NCBI GenBank assembly: GCA_021823625.1
Contig: JAKANS010000051.1
Coordinates: 1 to 35,022 of the forward strand
Direction of reading: 5' to 3'
From: a bacterium
Lineage (GTDB): Bacteria; Verrucomicrobiota; Verrucomicrobiia; Limisphaerales; J093
Length of the DNA stretch: 35,022 bases
Of the stretch, positions 24,401 through 32,895 are shown piece after piece. A program made the position numbers and the translations under genes. Numbering within the stretch: position 1 is the first letter of the stretch; each line of letters begins with the position of its first letter. The notes beneath the pieces are model-generated. The model was not told the DNA's origin. It searched no databases and saw nothing but the letters and a program-made list of their open reading frames with translations.

Positions 24401-26231
24401 GCCGTCCCATGCATGGCCAAGTTCGCGCCGCCCCGCGGGGTCGCCGGCGATTCGCTTTCGCGTCTTCCGCTATGCCTGGCGTGGCGCGGCGTTGGGTCTG
24501 CTTATGTTCGGATGGCTGGCCCTGACGGCGCTGGGCGCCAGCTTCCAGGCGTTGCTGGATCCGGCCACGATTTATGCGGGGCAGGCCACGACGCTTTCAC
24601 TGGAGTTCGAAGGCGGCGAGCCGGACAACGACCCGAAGTTGCCGCGCGTGCCAGGTTTGAGCTTTGGCGGGAGCAGTCGCGAGCAGCGGATCAACTTCGT
24701 GAACGGCCGGCAGAGTTCCAGCCTCGCGCTGAAGTACTTCGTCAACCCCGCGCAACCGGGTCGGTACATTATTCCCGCGTTCAGTGTCCGCGTGGGGGGG
24801 CAGACGTTGACCTCGAAGCCGCTCCAGCTCACCGTGCTGCCCGCCAACAGCCGCGCCGCGCCGGGCACAAGTGGGGCGCAGATACCGCGCGCCCTCCTGC
24901 GCATCGAAGTGCCGCGCACCAACGTCTTCGTGGGGGAGCTCCTGCCCGTGGAACTGGCGCTGTACGCCATCAACCCGCGGCAATATGAGTTGGGCCAGCT
25001 CCCTGCCGACGGTTGCACCGTGGGCAAGACGGAGCGCATGAACACCGGACGCGTTCCGATGAACGGCGTGCTCTACACGCGCGCCGGCACGCGCACCACG
25101 GTGGTGCCGAATCGAGCGGGATCGTTGCAACTCGGGCCGCTGAAAGGGCGCGTTGAAGTCCTGGTGCAGACACCCCGGCGCCGGACCGGTGACCCCTTCG
25201 AGGATTTCTTCAACGACCCGTTTCTCAACCGGTCGAGCGAAGTTGCCGACGTGACCGCCGACGCGGTGCCCATCCACGTGTTGTCGCTGCCGACCCAGAA
25301 CGTGCCGCCGGGTTTCACCGGGGCGGTGGGCGATTACTCGCTGGAACTCAGTGCGGCGCCGACGAACGTGGCGGTGGGCGACCCGGTGCATTTGCGAATC
25401 CAGATCTCCGGCAAGGGCGCCCTGGACTCGCTAACCTTGCCGTCGCTTGACGCCTGGAAAGGCTTTCGCGTTTACCCATCCGTGAGCCGCGTGGAGACGA
25501 CCGATACGCTCGGCACGCAGGGCTCCAAGATTTTCGAACAGGACATCGTGGCGGAGAACACCGAGGTGAAGGCAATTCCGGCGTTGACGTTCAGCTTCTT
25601 CGATCCGGTCAACGCCGTGTATGTCTCCCTGACCAACCGGCCGATCCCGCTGCTGGTTCGCCCGGCGGGCGGCAGCCGCGGGTTGGCCGCGACCGCGGAG
25701 GCGGGTGGCCCGCCGCCGAAAGAGATCGTCCACATCAAACCACGTCCGGGGGTGCTGGCGCTCGTGGCCCCGCCGCTGGTGAGCCGCCCGTGGTTTTGGG
25801 TTCTCCCAACCGCGCCGCTGCTGGCGTGGCTGGCGGTGTGGTATGGGCGCAAACGCCGTGAGCACCTGGCGGCGCATCCGCGCTTGGTGCGCCGGCAAAT
25901 GGTGGCGCGCCTGGTGCGGGCCGGCGTGGCCGACCTCGCGCGGCACGCCGCCGACGGCAACGCCGCGGAGGTGTTCGTGATCACGTTCCGCCTGCTCCAG
26001 GAACAACTCGGCGAACGGCTGGACCTGCCCGCGGCCTCGATCACCGAGGCGGTCGTCGATGAGCACCTGAAGCCGCTCGCCTTACCCGAGGAGTTGATTG
26101 AGGAAGTGCGCGCCTTGTTCCAGGCCTGCAACCAGGCGCGGTACGCCCCCGCAGGTTCGGTGCAGGATTTGCAGAACCTGGCGGGGCGGGTCCAGCGAAC
26201 CTTGGGCGAACTCCAGAAGATCCAGGTGTGA
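24390..26231 (+). CDS. BatD-like exported protein
   Basis: A 613-residue protein of the BatD/oxygen-tolerance family. After an N-terminal basic stretch there is a signal-type hydrophobic segment (A-L-G-L-L-M-F-G-W-L-A-L-T-A-L-G-A, about residues 34-50). The large periplasmic region is made of beta-sandwich-like repeats (F-Q-A-L-L-D-P-A-T-I-Y-A-G-Q, and later V-A-V-G-D-P-V-H-L-R-I-Q-I-S-G). A membrane helix lies near 465-485, then a cytoplasmic helical tail with coiled-coil character. A GTG at 24390, overlapping the preceding stop by 11 bases, is the chosen start; ATG 24505 would cut into the signal segment. The stop codon (TGA) overlaps the start of the following gene. Its molecular role is unknown. 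Confidence 0.83.
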   Translation: MTGKPSHAWPSSRRPAGSPAIRFRVFRYAWRGAALGLLMFGWLALTALGASFQALLDPATIYAGQATTLSLEFEGGEPDNDPKLPRVPGLSFGGSSREQRINFVNGRQSSSLALKYFVNPAQPGRYIIPAFSVRVGGQTLTSKPLQLTVLPANSRAAPGTSGAQIPRALLRIEVPRTNVFVGELLPVELALYAINPRQYELGQLPADGCTVGKTERMNTGRVPMNGVLYTRAGTRTTVVPNRAGSLQLGPLKGRVEVLVQTPRRRTGDPFEDFFNDPFLNRSSEVADVTADAVPIHVLSLPTQNVPPGFTGAVGDYSLELSAAPTNVAVGDPVHLRIQISGKGALDSLTLPSLDAWKGFRVYPSVSRVETTDTLGTQGSKIFEQDIVAENTEVKAIPALTFSFFDPVNAVYVSLTNRPIPLLVRPAGGSRGLAATAEAGGPPPKEIVHIKPRPGVLALVAPPLVSRPWFWVLPTAPLLAWLAVWYGRKRREHLAAHPRLVRRQMVARLVRAGVADLARHAADGNAAEVFVITFRLLQEQLGERLDLPAASITEAVVDEHLKPLALPEELIEEVRALFQACNQARYAPAGSVQDLQNLAGRVQRTLGELQKIQV

Positions 26232-27064
26232 TGCGAGACCGACTCCAGGGTGGGCGACGTTTCCGCGGGACGTGCTTCGGCGCGGTCGGTCGGCTGGCGG
26301 CCCGCAGGCTGGCGCTGGCGCTCGTCTTGTCGGTCTGGGTGATCGGGCTGGCGCTGGCGGGGATCGCGCGCGCCGCGGACGCCAATGCCGCCGCGGCGTT
26401 CGAGTCGGCCAACAAGCTTTACGAGGAAGGCCAGTTCAAGGCCGCGGCGGAGGCTTACGAAAAGCTGGTCGCCGGCGGTCGCGTCTCCAGCGCCCTGTAC
26501 TTCAACGCGGGCAACGCCTGGTTCAAGGCCGGCGATCTCGGCCGGGCGATCCTCAATTACCGGCTGGCCGAACGCCTTGCGCCGCGCGATCCCGACCTGC
26601 GCGTCAACCTCCGGATGGCACGGGAGTTGGTGAACGGTGGGCCGTTGCCGGCGGCTTCCGGGTGGCGCCGCTGGGTGCCCCGGCTGACCATCAACGAATG
26701 GACCTTCGTCGTGGTTAGTCTCCTGTGGGCCGGCTGCGCGCTGCTGGCGTTGGGCGAACTGCGGCCAGCGCAGCGCGCCAGCCTGCGGCGCTGGACCGTC
26801 ATGCTGGGCGTCGTCGCTCTCCTGGCCGCCGGGTGTCTTGGGGATGCCTGGCACGAGGTGAGCGGGCAGCGGGTGGTGATCGTGAAAGACGCCACCGCCG
26901 TCGTGCGGCACGGTCCGCTGGAGGTGTCACCGGAACTGGAAACGGTTCCGGGTGGCACCGAACTCGAAGTCACCGACCGCAAGGACGGCTGGCTGGAAGT
27001 GGCGAGCCTGAAGCGCGGTCCGGGGTGGATCGAAGAGCGGGACGTGCTGGCGTTGCCACGATGA
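26231..27064 (+). CDS. TPR and SH3-domain membrane protein, BatE-like
   Basis: A 277-residue protein with a signal-type helix (about 27-49, ending A-R-A-A-D), TPR repeats (about 55-125, with Y-F-N-A-G-N-A-W-F-K-A-G-D-L-G-R-A), two membrane helices (about 158-175 and 190-205), and a bacterial SH3 domain at the C-terminus (V-I-V-K-D-A-T-A-V-V-R, then G-W-L-E-V). This is the layout of BatE, the last member of Bat operons. An ATG at 26231 overlaps the BatD stop as TGATG; a GTG at 26228 is an alternative. It ends the operon: the following gene is 144 bases downstream and unrelated. Confidence 0.82.
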   Translation: MRDRLQGGRRFRGTCFGAVGRLAARRLALALVLSVWVIGLALAGIARAADANAAAAFESANKLYEEGQFKAAAEAYEKLVAGGRVSSALYFNAGNAWFKAGDLGRAILNYRLAERLAPRDPDLRVNLRMARELVNGGPLPAASGWRRWVPRLTINEWTFVVVSLLWAGCALLALGELRPAQRASLRRWTVMLGVVALLAAGCLGDAWHEVSGQRVVIVKDATAVVRHGPLEVSPELETVPGGTELEVTDRKDGWLEVASLKRGPGWIEERDVLALPR

Positions 27065-27208
27065 AATCGCGCCGCGCGCACAGCGTCGTGCCGGTTCGTC
27101 TTGCCGAACGCGCTTTCGGTGACGCCACCGGTTTGGCACTGCCGGCCGGCTTCTGAGCGCGGCACACTCTGCGCGTGACAACCGCGGGCCGGTCTTCATG
27201 CTGAGGCC

Positions 27209-27844
27209 ATGAAACGTGCTTTCTTCGGCGGCCTTATGGCCCTTGGTCTGGTGGGCGTCGCCTCGCTCGCCCTGGCGCAGGACAAAAATGTGAAAACCGA
27301 CGAAGCGAAACCCGCCCCCGCGGCGGCTGAAAAAGAGGTGGCGGTCATCAAAACGACCGCCGGCGAAATGGTGGTGGAATTCTGGACCGACGTGGCGCCG
27401 GGCACCGTCGAGAATTTCAAGAAGCTCGCCAATAAGGGCTTTTACGACGGCACCTGCTTCCACCGCATCATCAAGGGATTCATGATCCAAGGCGGCGATC
27501 CCCTGACGAAGGATCCCAGCAAGGAAACGCTCTGGGGCACCGGCGATCCCGGCTACAAGATCAAGGCCGAGTTCAACGACCGCAAACACGTGCGCGGCGT
27601 GTTGTCGATGGCGCGTTCCCAGCTTCCCGATTCCGCCGGCTGCCAGTTCTTCATCTGCCTCGATCCGGCGCCGTTCCTCGACCACAAATACACCGCCTTC
27701 GGCAAGGTGATCAAAGGCGAGGATGTGCTGCTCAAGATCGGTGACACACCGGTCGGCCCGAGCCGCAGCGGCGAACGCAGCAAACCGCTCGAGCGCGTCG
27801 GCGTCGAGAGCATCAAGATCGTTCCCGCCAGCTCGATCAAGTAA
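27209..27844 (+). CDS. cyclophilin-type peptidyl-prolyl isomerase, exported
   Basis: A 211-residue prolyl isomerase that speeds folding of proteins outside the cytoplasm. A clear signal peptide (M-K-R-A-F-F-G-G-L-M-A-L-G-L, cleavage after about A-L-A at residue 23) is followed by a charged linker and the cyclophilin domain (about 43-205). The domain has F-H-R-I-I-K-G-F-M-I-Q-G-G-D, a G-T-G-D-P-G-Y insertion typical of one bacterial group, and R-G-V-L-S-M-A-R-S. The next gene, 6 bases downstream, encodes a paralogue without signal peptide. The aligned parts of the two share many identical blocks, so they arose by tandem duplication. Confidence 0.94.
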   Translation: MKRAFFGGLMALGLVGVASLALAQDKNVKTDEAKPAPAAAEKEVAVIKTTAGEMVVEFWTDVAPGTVENFKKLANKGFYDGTCFHRIIKGFMIQGGDPLTKDPSKETLWGTGDPGYKIKAEFNDRKHVRGVLSMARSQLPDSAGCQFFICLDPAPFLDHKYTAFGKVIKGEDVLLKIGDTPVGPSRSGERSKPLERVGVESIKIVPASSIK

Positions 27845-27850
27845 GCCGGA

Positions 27851-28444
27851 GTGGCCGGGCTTTGGGACAAGATGCGCCGCGCGCTGGGTGGCAGCGACTC
27901 GGCCGCGGCTGAATCGTCAGGCGATCCAGCCGAAGAGATTGCCGTGCTGAACACCAGCGCCGGCGAAATGGCGCTCGGCTTTTGGCCCGAGGTGGCACCC
28001 GCCACGGTCGCGAACTTCAAGCGGCTCGCCCGCGAAGGCTTCTTCGACGGCACCTGTTTCCACCGGATCGTGAAAGGCTTCATGATCCAAGGCGGTGACC
28101 CGCTTACGAAACACACCGAGCACGAGCGCCTGTGGGGCACCGGCGATCCGGGTTACTCGATCAAGGCGGAGTTCAACAACCGGCCGCACGTTCGCGGCGT
28201 GATTTCGATGGCGCGTTCGGCCGATCCCGACTCGGCGGGCAGCCAGTTTTTCATCTGTCTCGCCGAAGCGCCGTTCCTGGACGGGCAATACACCGCCTTC
28301 GGCCAGCTCATTCGCGGTGACGACGTGCTGGGCCGCATCGGCGAAACCCCGGTGGCCGAAAGTCCCGACGGCGAAATGAGCCGTCCCACCACGCGGATCG
28401 CCTTGGAAAGCGTTCGCATCGTGACGCGGGCGGAACTCGCGTGA
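27851..28444 (+). CDS. cyclophilin-type peptidyl-prolyl isomerase, cytoplasmic paralogue
   Basis: A 197-residue cyclophilin beginning with GTG at 27851, 6 bases after the preceding gene. Residues 1-30 form a charged, alanine-rich leader without a hydrophobic core, so the product probably stays in the cytoplasm. The catalytic domain repeats the motifs of its neighbour: F-H-R-I-V-K-G-F-M-I-Q-G-G-D, G-T-G-D-P-G-Y-S-I-K-A-E-F, and Q-F-F-I-C-L. The stop overlaps the start of the small downstream gene as GTGA, which indicates coupled translation of all three. Confidence 0.92.
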   Translation: MAGLWDKMRRALGGSDSAAAESSGDPAEEIAVLNTSAGEMALGFWPEVAPATVANFKRLAREGFFDGTCFHRIVKGFMIQGGDPLTKHTEHERLWGTGDPGYSIKAEFNNRPHVRGVISMARSADPDSAGSQFFICLAEAPFLDGQYTAFGQLIRGDDVLGRIGETPVAESPDGEMSRPTTRIALESVRIVTRAELA

Positions 28445-28641
28445 GTCCGGCCCCGCTCGACTCCCTCGCCGCGCTGCTCGCGCAACTCGGGTGCCCGCCC
28501 GCCCGGTGCGCCGAGATGGCCGCCCAGCTCGACAAGCGAGCCCACCAACTTGCCACCCAAAAAGGGCGCTCGTACGAGGAAGCGCTCCGGCACCTGCTCG
28601 AGCTGATGCGACAGGGTTGGGCGGCGGCGGAGCGGCGTTGA
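28441..28641 (+). CDS. small helical protein of unknown function
   Basis: A 66-residue protein starting with GTG inside the stop codon of the second cyclophilin. It is predicted to be mostly helical, with two leucine-rich segments (S-L-A-A-L-L-A-Q-L-G and A-L-R-H-L-L-E-L-M-R-Q-G-W), a pair of cysteines at residues 18 and 23, and an acidic/basic middle containing K-R-A-H-Q-L-A-T-Q-K-G-R-S-Y-E-E-A. No family is recognised. The overlap, the length and the strong codon regularity suggest a real gene, possibly with a role linked to the isomerase. Confidence 0.55.
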   Translation: MSPAPLDSLAALLAQLGCPPARCAEMAAQLDKRAHQLATQKGRSYEEALRHLLELMRQGWAAAERR

Positions 28642-28682
28642 GCCGCCGGCTTCAGGCCTGGCGGCAAATTCAACCTTGAGAC

Positions 28683-28820
28683 CGCCGATGGACGCCAATG
28701 AACGCGGATAAGACAGAGCCGGTCAGGAGGTTGAACCGCTGAAGCCGGTTCACTTCGCGGGTGAAAGCACCCGCAACGCCAACCCTTTTCCCATCTGCAT
28801 TGATTGGCGTCTATCGGCGC
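28683..28820. repeat. 138-bp segment bounded by 26-bp imperfect inverted repeats
   Basis: Left arm 28683-28708 and right arm 28794-28819 are complementary at 22 of 26 positions. The interior holds no gene. This is the shape of a small non-autonomous or palindromic dispersed repeat; copies elsewhere in the genome cannot be seen from here. The surrounding bases 28642-28933 contain no recognisable gene. Confidence 0.55.
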
Positions 28821-28933
28821 TTCAACTGTACAATTTAGGATCGAGGTACGCCCAGCGATTCACCGCCAAGCGACTGCTTTCCGGGTCGGCTTTCATACTG
28901 CTGCCCCTTGGGTGTCTTGGTCCCCCGCCGTTG

Positions 28934-29326
28934 CTACGCTGTCTCCACCCCCATCCAGCAAATCAAATGCACTTTGTCTGCCGTGATGGGCGGCAGCGGT
29001 TCGGGGGCGTGGAAGGATTCCAGACCGATGCGTTCGATTTCTTCCACCAGCGCCCGCGATTTGGCGCTGTGGCTCGCGAAGTCCTTCTCGAAGATCACCC
29101 GCAGGAGCTTCTGTTCGCGCAACGAGCACGGGGCTTCGACGGCTTCGAGGGCGCGGGTGAGGCGGGCTTGCTCGAAGTCGGGCGGTGGGTACTTGCGCAG
29201 GTGCTCGGCGATGTCGCGGTTCAGCTTGGGTACCTTGGGTTGCAGGTTCGCCGGGTCGGTTTCGTATGTCCACGAATTGTAGATGGCCTTGTCACCGGGG
29301 AGCACGACCAGCAGGTTTTTGACATG
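28934..29326 (-). pseudogene. unrecognised protein, truncated at its N-terminal side
   Basis: The minus-strand frame encodes about 130 residues ending in K-V-H-L-I-C-W-M-G-V-E-T-A. Good protein-like composition begins at V-K-N-L-L-V-V-L-P-G-D-K-A-I-Y-N-S-W (near base 29323) and continues to the TAG at 28934. An upstream in-frame ATG exists at 29392, but its first 23 codons are the complement of another remnant. The likely reading is a gene cut off at its 5' end at about 29326, exactly where the plus-strand surface-protein remnant begins. No family was recognised; no membrane segment is present. Confidence 0.45.
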
Positions 29327-29335
29327 GGCGACTGA

Positions 29336-29872
29336 TGCTTTACAGGGCCGAATGGCTGGATCCGAGCAGGCATTGGCAATATCGACTCGCACGACCCGAT
29401 CACCGGCCAGACGAGCGCGGTCGCGGCGGACGGGGACGGGTCTATACCATCCTGACGCGCGGTGGACCGGTGCAGACCATCACCTATGTCAGCGCTCAGG
29501 GAGGCGGTTTGCCGGGCAGTCTCATCAGTCGCGACAACTTGATCAGCCAGGTCAACCTGGACGGTGGGATGGATGGTTTGATGCCGTGCAGGGCGATGTG
29601 GGAGCCGCTGTGGGCAGCACGCGCCTCGGCGGCATCGAAGCAAACGGAACCACGACCGGCGACATCGTCGTACTTGGCAACGTTGGGGGGACTCCACGTT
29701 CGACGATGTCGCCGGCGCGGACGCCCTCGCCGCCATCTTCACCAACGGAGGTTTGGCGCCAGGTTTCGATGTTGGCGATCCCCTCGATTTGCAGGGACGC
29801 GGGCTGATCCTCCACGATCTCGAGGCACTCACGGCCGGCGCCTCTGGCACTCTCACTGGCACTGCACCGTGA
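29336..29872 (+). pseudogene. decayed fragment of a secreted or surface repeat protein
   Basis: Four reading-frame pieces join into one continuous glycine/aspartate-rich sequence. They are G-N-I-D-S-H-D-P-I-T-G-Q-T (to about 29440), Y-T-I-L-T-R-G-G-P-V-Q-T-I-T-Y (to about 29570), F-D-A-V-Q-G-D-V-G-A-A-V-G (to about 29690), and D-S-T-F-D-D-V-A-G-A-D-A-L-A-A-I-F (to the TGA at 29870-29872). Three shifts of frame therefore separate them. The composition resembles beta-rich extracellular repeat proteins. Both ends are missing, and the left end abuts the truncated minus-strand gene. No specific family is claimed. Confidence 0.5.
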
Positions 29873-29962
29873 GAGCAGGGTTGACGGTTGCCTGGCTCGC
29901 GTCAGGATACCGCCCGCCCTGCGGATCAATCGGCGCCGTCAATCCGGTTTTCTAACCCAAGT

Positions 29963-30304
29963 TCATCCATAGGGTTTCTCCGGATGACCCTGCAGGAACA
30001 GCCGTTTGGGTGCAACGCGCTGAAGCCAGCGACGGACGACTTCGGCCTGGAGGTCGAGTTCCTGCTTGAACCCGACGGGCGGAATCATGAGTTCGCCGGC
30101 ATAGACGTTGCCGGCAATGCCGTTGCTGGACAGGAAATCCCCTTCCTTGAAGGCCTGGCCGTCCACGGTCAGGGTCTCGGTGGCATAATCAATCGACAGC
30201 GCCCCGGTGCCGCGGACGCAGAGCTTGCCCTTTTTGCGCGCCACCAACGCGGCGCGGGGTTCGACCAGCAAAGCGATGGCCGGCGCGAGGCGTGTCTCTG
30301 ACAT
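29963..30304 (-). pseudogene. pyruvate phosphate dikinase fragment (swivelling-domain end)
   Basis: This 113-residue frame reads A-L-V-A-R-K-K-G-K-L-C-V-R-G-T-G-A-L-S-I-D, then V-D-G-Q-A-F-K-E-G-D-F-L-S-S-N-G-I-A-G-N-V-Y-A-G. It matches the stretch just after the phosphohistidine of pyruvate phosphate dikinase (V-A-R-G-M-G-K-P-C-V...I-S-I-D-G-T-T-G-E-V). The enzyme is normally near 900 residues, and the T-S-H-A-A catalytic site itself is missing. Sequence after the match is not recognisable. It lies downstream of rnr in the same orientation and overlaps its 3' end in another frame. Confidence 0.65.
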
Positions 30305-32474
30305 CCTGGCTCCGAGCCTGCGCCGGCGGATTACTCCGGCGCCGGCCAGAACGGCTCGCGCTGTCCCGGCCGTCGGTGGCCAGCCGGAAATCCACCTGCT
30401 TCTTGAACGTGTCCATTCTGAAGACTTGAACGGTGACACGGTCGCCGAGCCGGAGCACGCGGCGGGTGCGGCGCCCGACGACCTGGTTGGCCGCCGCGTC
30501 GAACACATAGAAGTCGTCCTCCAGGGTCGAGAGCGGGACGAGGCCGCTCATGGCCAATCCCGGCACGTCCACGAAGAAGCCGAAGTTGCGGACATCCGTG
30601 ACGAGGGCCGGATACGACTGCGGCCGGCCGGAGCGAAGCTGGCCTTGGAGAAACGCCATGAGCTTCACGTCCTTGCTGTCGCGCTCGGCGTCGGCGGAGT
30701 TGCGCTCCGTCGTCGAAATGTGTTCGGCGGTCTGTTTGAGGGCTTGTGCCGAGACAGGGCCCTTGTCGAAGAGGGCGCGATGCACCACGAGGTCGGCGTA
30801 ACGGCGGATCGGCGAGGTGAAGTGGGTGTATTTCGGCTTGGCCAGACCGTAGTGCCCGAGCGGTTCGACGGCGTAACGGGCGCGCATGAGCGATCTCAGG
30901 AAGCCGATTCTGAGCGCCGGACCGATGGGGAGGCCAGTGAGCTTGTGCAGGAGGCGCTGCACCTCCGGGCGGTGTCCCAGATTGCCGCACGGCACGTTGT
31001 GGCTGAGAACTTCCTCGCGATACTCCTGCAGTCGGGCTTCGTCCGGCGGTTCGTGGACCCGATACACGGCCGGCCGGCGCAGGCTCATCAAACGGGTGGC
31101 GACGGCTTCGTTGGCCAGCAGCATGAATTCCTCGATGAGGTGGTGCGACACGTCGTTTTCCACCTTTTCGATGCGGGCCACCCGACCCTGCGCGTCCAGC
31201 CGGATCTTCATCTCCGGAACATCGAGTTCGAGCGAACCGGCCTTGAAGCGGGCGCGCCGGATGCGCTGGGCCAGTTCATGCGCCTGGTGCAGCATCTGTT
31301 CGATCGGGTCGGCGGGTTTGCGCTGCAAGATGGCGAGCGCCTCCGGGTAGGCCAGGCGACGCTGCGAATGAATCACCGCGGAGTGGAACTTCGTGCTCAG
31401 CACCTGGCCGTCGTGCAATAGGAGGAACTCGACGCATTTCGTGAGGCGATCCACGCCCGGCTTGAGCGAACAGAGTTCGGTGCTCAACGCTTCCGGGAGC
31501 ATCGGGATGACGCGGTCCACGAGGTAGGTCGAGTTGCCGCGCTGGCGCGCCTCGACATCGAGCGCGCTGCCGGGCTTGACGTAATGCGAGACGTCCGCGA
31601 TGTGGACCCACAGCCGCCATTGATTCTCACCGGCCTGCTCCAGGCAGATCGCATCGTCGAAATCCTTCGCGTCGTCCGGGTCGATCGTGACCACCGCATG
31701 GCGGCGGCAATCCACCCGGCCGGCGAGGTCGCGAGGCTGGACGGTCGCTCCAAACGAGCGCGCCTCTTGCAGCGCCGGGTTGGGAAAGCGGGACGGCAAC
31801 GCGTATTGGCGCAGCACCGAGAGCATGTCCACGCCGGAGGTGTCCGGGGCGCCAAGCACCTCGATGATTTCGCCTTCGGGATTGGTGTGGCGCGACTGCC
31901 ATTCGCGCAATTTGACCACCACCTTGTCGCCTACGACCGCCGGGCCGCGGGCCGGGCCGGGCGGCGGCACATAGATATCGTGCGGGATGCGCGGGTCATC
32001 GGGAACGACGTAGAGGAACTGCCGGCTGCGCTGCAGCGTGCCGACGATCTGCGTGCGACGGCGTTCCAGGATGCGAACTACGGTCCCGGTGGCGGGGGCC
32101 AGCGTGTCCGGACGCAGGCCTTTCGGCCGCACTTCCCGTCGCACCAACACCCGGTCTTCGTGCAAGGCCGTGGAGGTGGCGCTCTCCGGGATGGCGATTT
32201 CCTTCTCTCCGGGGTCGTCCGGCTGGAGAAAGCCCTTGCCCTGGCGGTTCATGCGAATCCGCCCCGGAACGAGGTCCGCCTCGTGGGGCTGGATGTAGCG
32301 ATTTCCCTTGATGCGGGCGAGGCGGCCGGACTGCTCCAGTCCGCGCAACACCTGCTGGAATTCCTGCTGGCGCGGCGGCGCAAAGCGAAGCCGACGCAAC
32401 AGCTCGGGGACGTTCAGCGGAACATAATCCCGCTGCCCGAGCAGGTTCAGAAGCTTTGACTCGATGTCGGTCAT
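30189..32474 (-). CDS. rnr: ribonuclease R
   Basis: A 761-residue 3'-to-5' exoribonuclease of the RNase II/R family that degrades structured RNA. An N-terminal winged-helix segment (about 1-70) is followed by cold-shock domains (about 75-230). The RNB catalytic domain (about 245-590) contains V-T-I-D-P-D-D-A-K-D-F-D-D-A, with acidic residues D265, D267, D268, D271, D273 and D274. An S1 domain (about 640-720; D-V-R-N-F-G-F-F-V-D-V-P-G) completes the core. The start at 32474 gives the family-like N-terminus; an upstream in-frame ATG at 32711 would add 79 doubtful residues. The last 35 or so codons lie in another frame over the pyruvate phosphate dikinase remnant and are not family sequence, so the natural stop may have been lost. 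Confidence 0.93.
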   Translation of the reverse strand: MTDIESKLLNLLGQRDYVPLNVPELLRRLRFAPPRQQEFQQVLRGLEQSGRLARIKGNRYIQPHEADLVPGRIRMNRQGKGFLQPDDPGEKEIAIPESATSTALHEDRVLVRREVRPKGLRPDTLAPATGTVVRILERRRTQIVGTLQRSRQFLYVVPDDPRIPHDIYVPPPGPARGPAVVGDKVVVKLREWQSRHTNPEGEIIEVLGAPDTSGVDMLSVLRQYALPSRFPNPALQEARSFGATVQPRDLAGRVDCRRHAVVTIDPDDAKDFDDAICLEQAGENQWRLWVHIADVSHYVKPGSALDVEARQRGNSTYLVDRVIPMLPEALSTELCSLKPGVDRLTKCVEFLLLHDGQVLSTKFHSAVIHSQRRLAYPEALAILQRKPADPIEQMLHQAHELAQRIRRARFKAGSLELDVPEMKIRLDAQGRVARIEKVENDVSHHLIEEFMLLANEAVATRLMSLRRPAVYRVHEPPDEARLQEYREEVLSHNVPCGNLGHRPEVQRLLHKLTGLPIGPALRIGFLRSLMRARYAVEPLGHYGLAKPKYTHFTSPIRRYADLVVHRALFDKGPVSAQALKQTAEHISTTERNSADAERDSKDVKLMAFLQGQLRSGRPQSYPALVTDVRNFGFFVDVPGLAMSGLVPLSTLEDDFYVFDAAANQVVGRRTRRVLRLGDRVTVQVFRMDTFKKQVDFRLATDGRDSASRSGRRRSNPPAQARSQDVRDTPRAGHRFAGRTPRRVGGAQKGQALRPRHRGAVD

Positions 32475-32690
32475 GTCAGGCTTACGTAGTCTCACACTTG
32501 CACGGGCAGAGCAACGCAGGAGTGCGAAAGAAAGCGACGGTTCATTGGGGTTGGGTGGCGCGGGAAACGTCTGCTCCAGCAATTCGATTTGGCGGCGGTT
32601 GCCGGTTTCCAGCGCGCGGGCCACACTGTCTTGCGGGATTTCCACTTTGAGCAACGGGCGGTCCGAAGAGAATCTGCCGGCCCGAGTCGG
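32475..32690. other. rnr upstream region
   Basis: No independent gene is recognised. A frame on the minus strand is continuous with rnr and reads protein-like in part (A-L-E-T-G-N-R-R-Q-I-E-L-L-E-Q), so a remnant of another gene cannot be excluded. Confidence 0.35.
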
Positions 32691-32696
32691 GGTTGG

Positions 32697-32895
32697 TTGG
32701 TAATCTACCATCCGCTGATCAAAGGCGTGACCCTCCTGCTCCGCGCCGGGTTGTTACTGACCTGAACGTTCCGCAATCTGGGCCGGAACCTGACCGATAC
32801 CGTGGTGACGAGGAAGGTGCATACGCTGGTCAACACCGGTCCGTACCGCTGGGTGCGACATCCTCTTTACGGTGCGGCGGTACTGGCGTTCTCGG
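32697..32895 (+). pseudogene. isoprenylcysteine carboxyl methyltransferase family fragment with a nonsense codon
   Basis: The plus frame reads T-F-R-N-L-G-R-N-L-T-D-T-V-V-T-R-K, then H-T-L-V-N-T-G-P-Y-R-W-V-R-H-P-L-Y. This is the conserved cofactor-binding end of ICMT-like membrane methyltransferases. In front of it, a hydrophobic segment in the same frame (V-T-L-L-L-R-A-G-L-L-L-T) is separated by TGA at 32763-32765, where family members often have tryptophan, so TGG probably became TGA. Homology ends near 32895 where the NDH-2 remnant begins on the other strand. The gene is broken at both ends. Confidence 0.7.

Noticed and set aside
27061-27156. Short frame after the BatE-like gene
   Set aside because: It overlaps the preceding stop but is only 31 codons, with no recognisable pattern or downstream partner.
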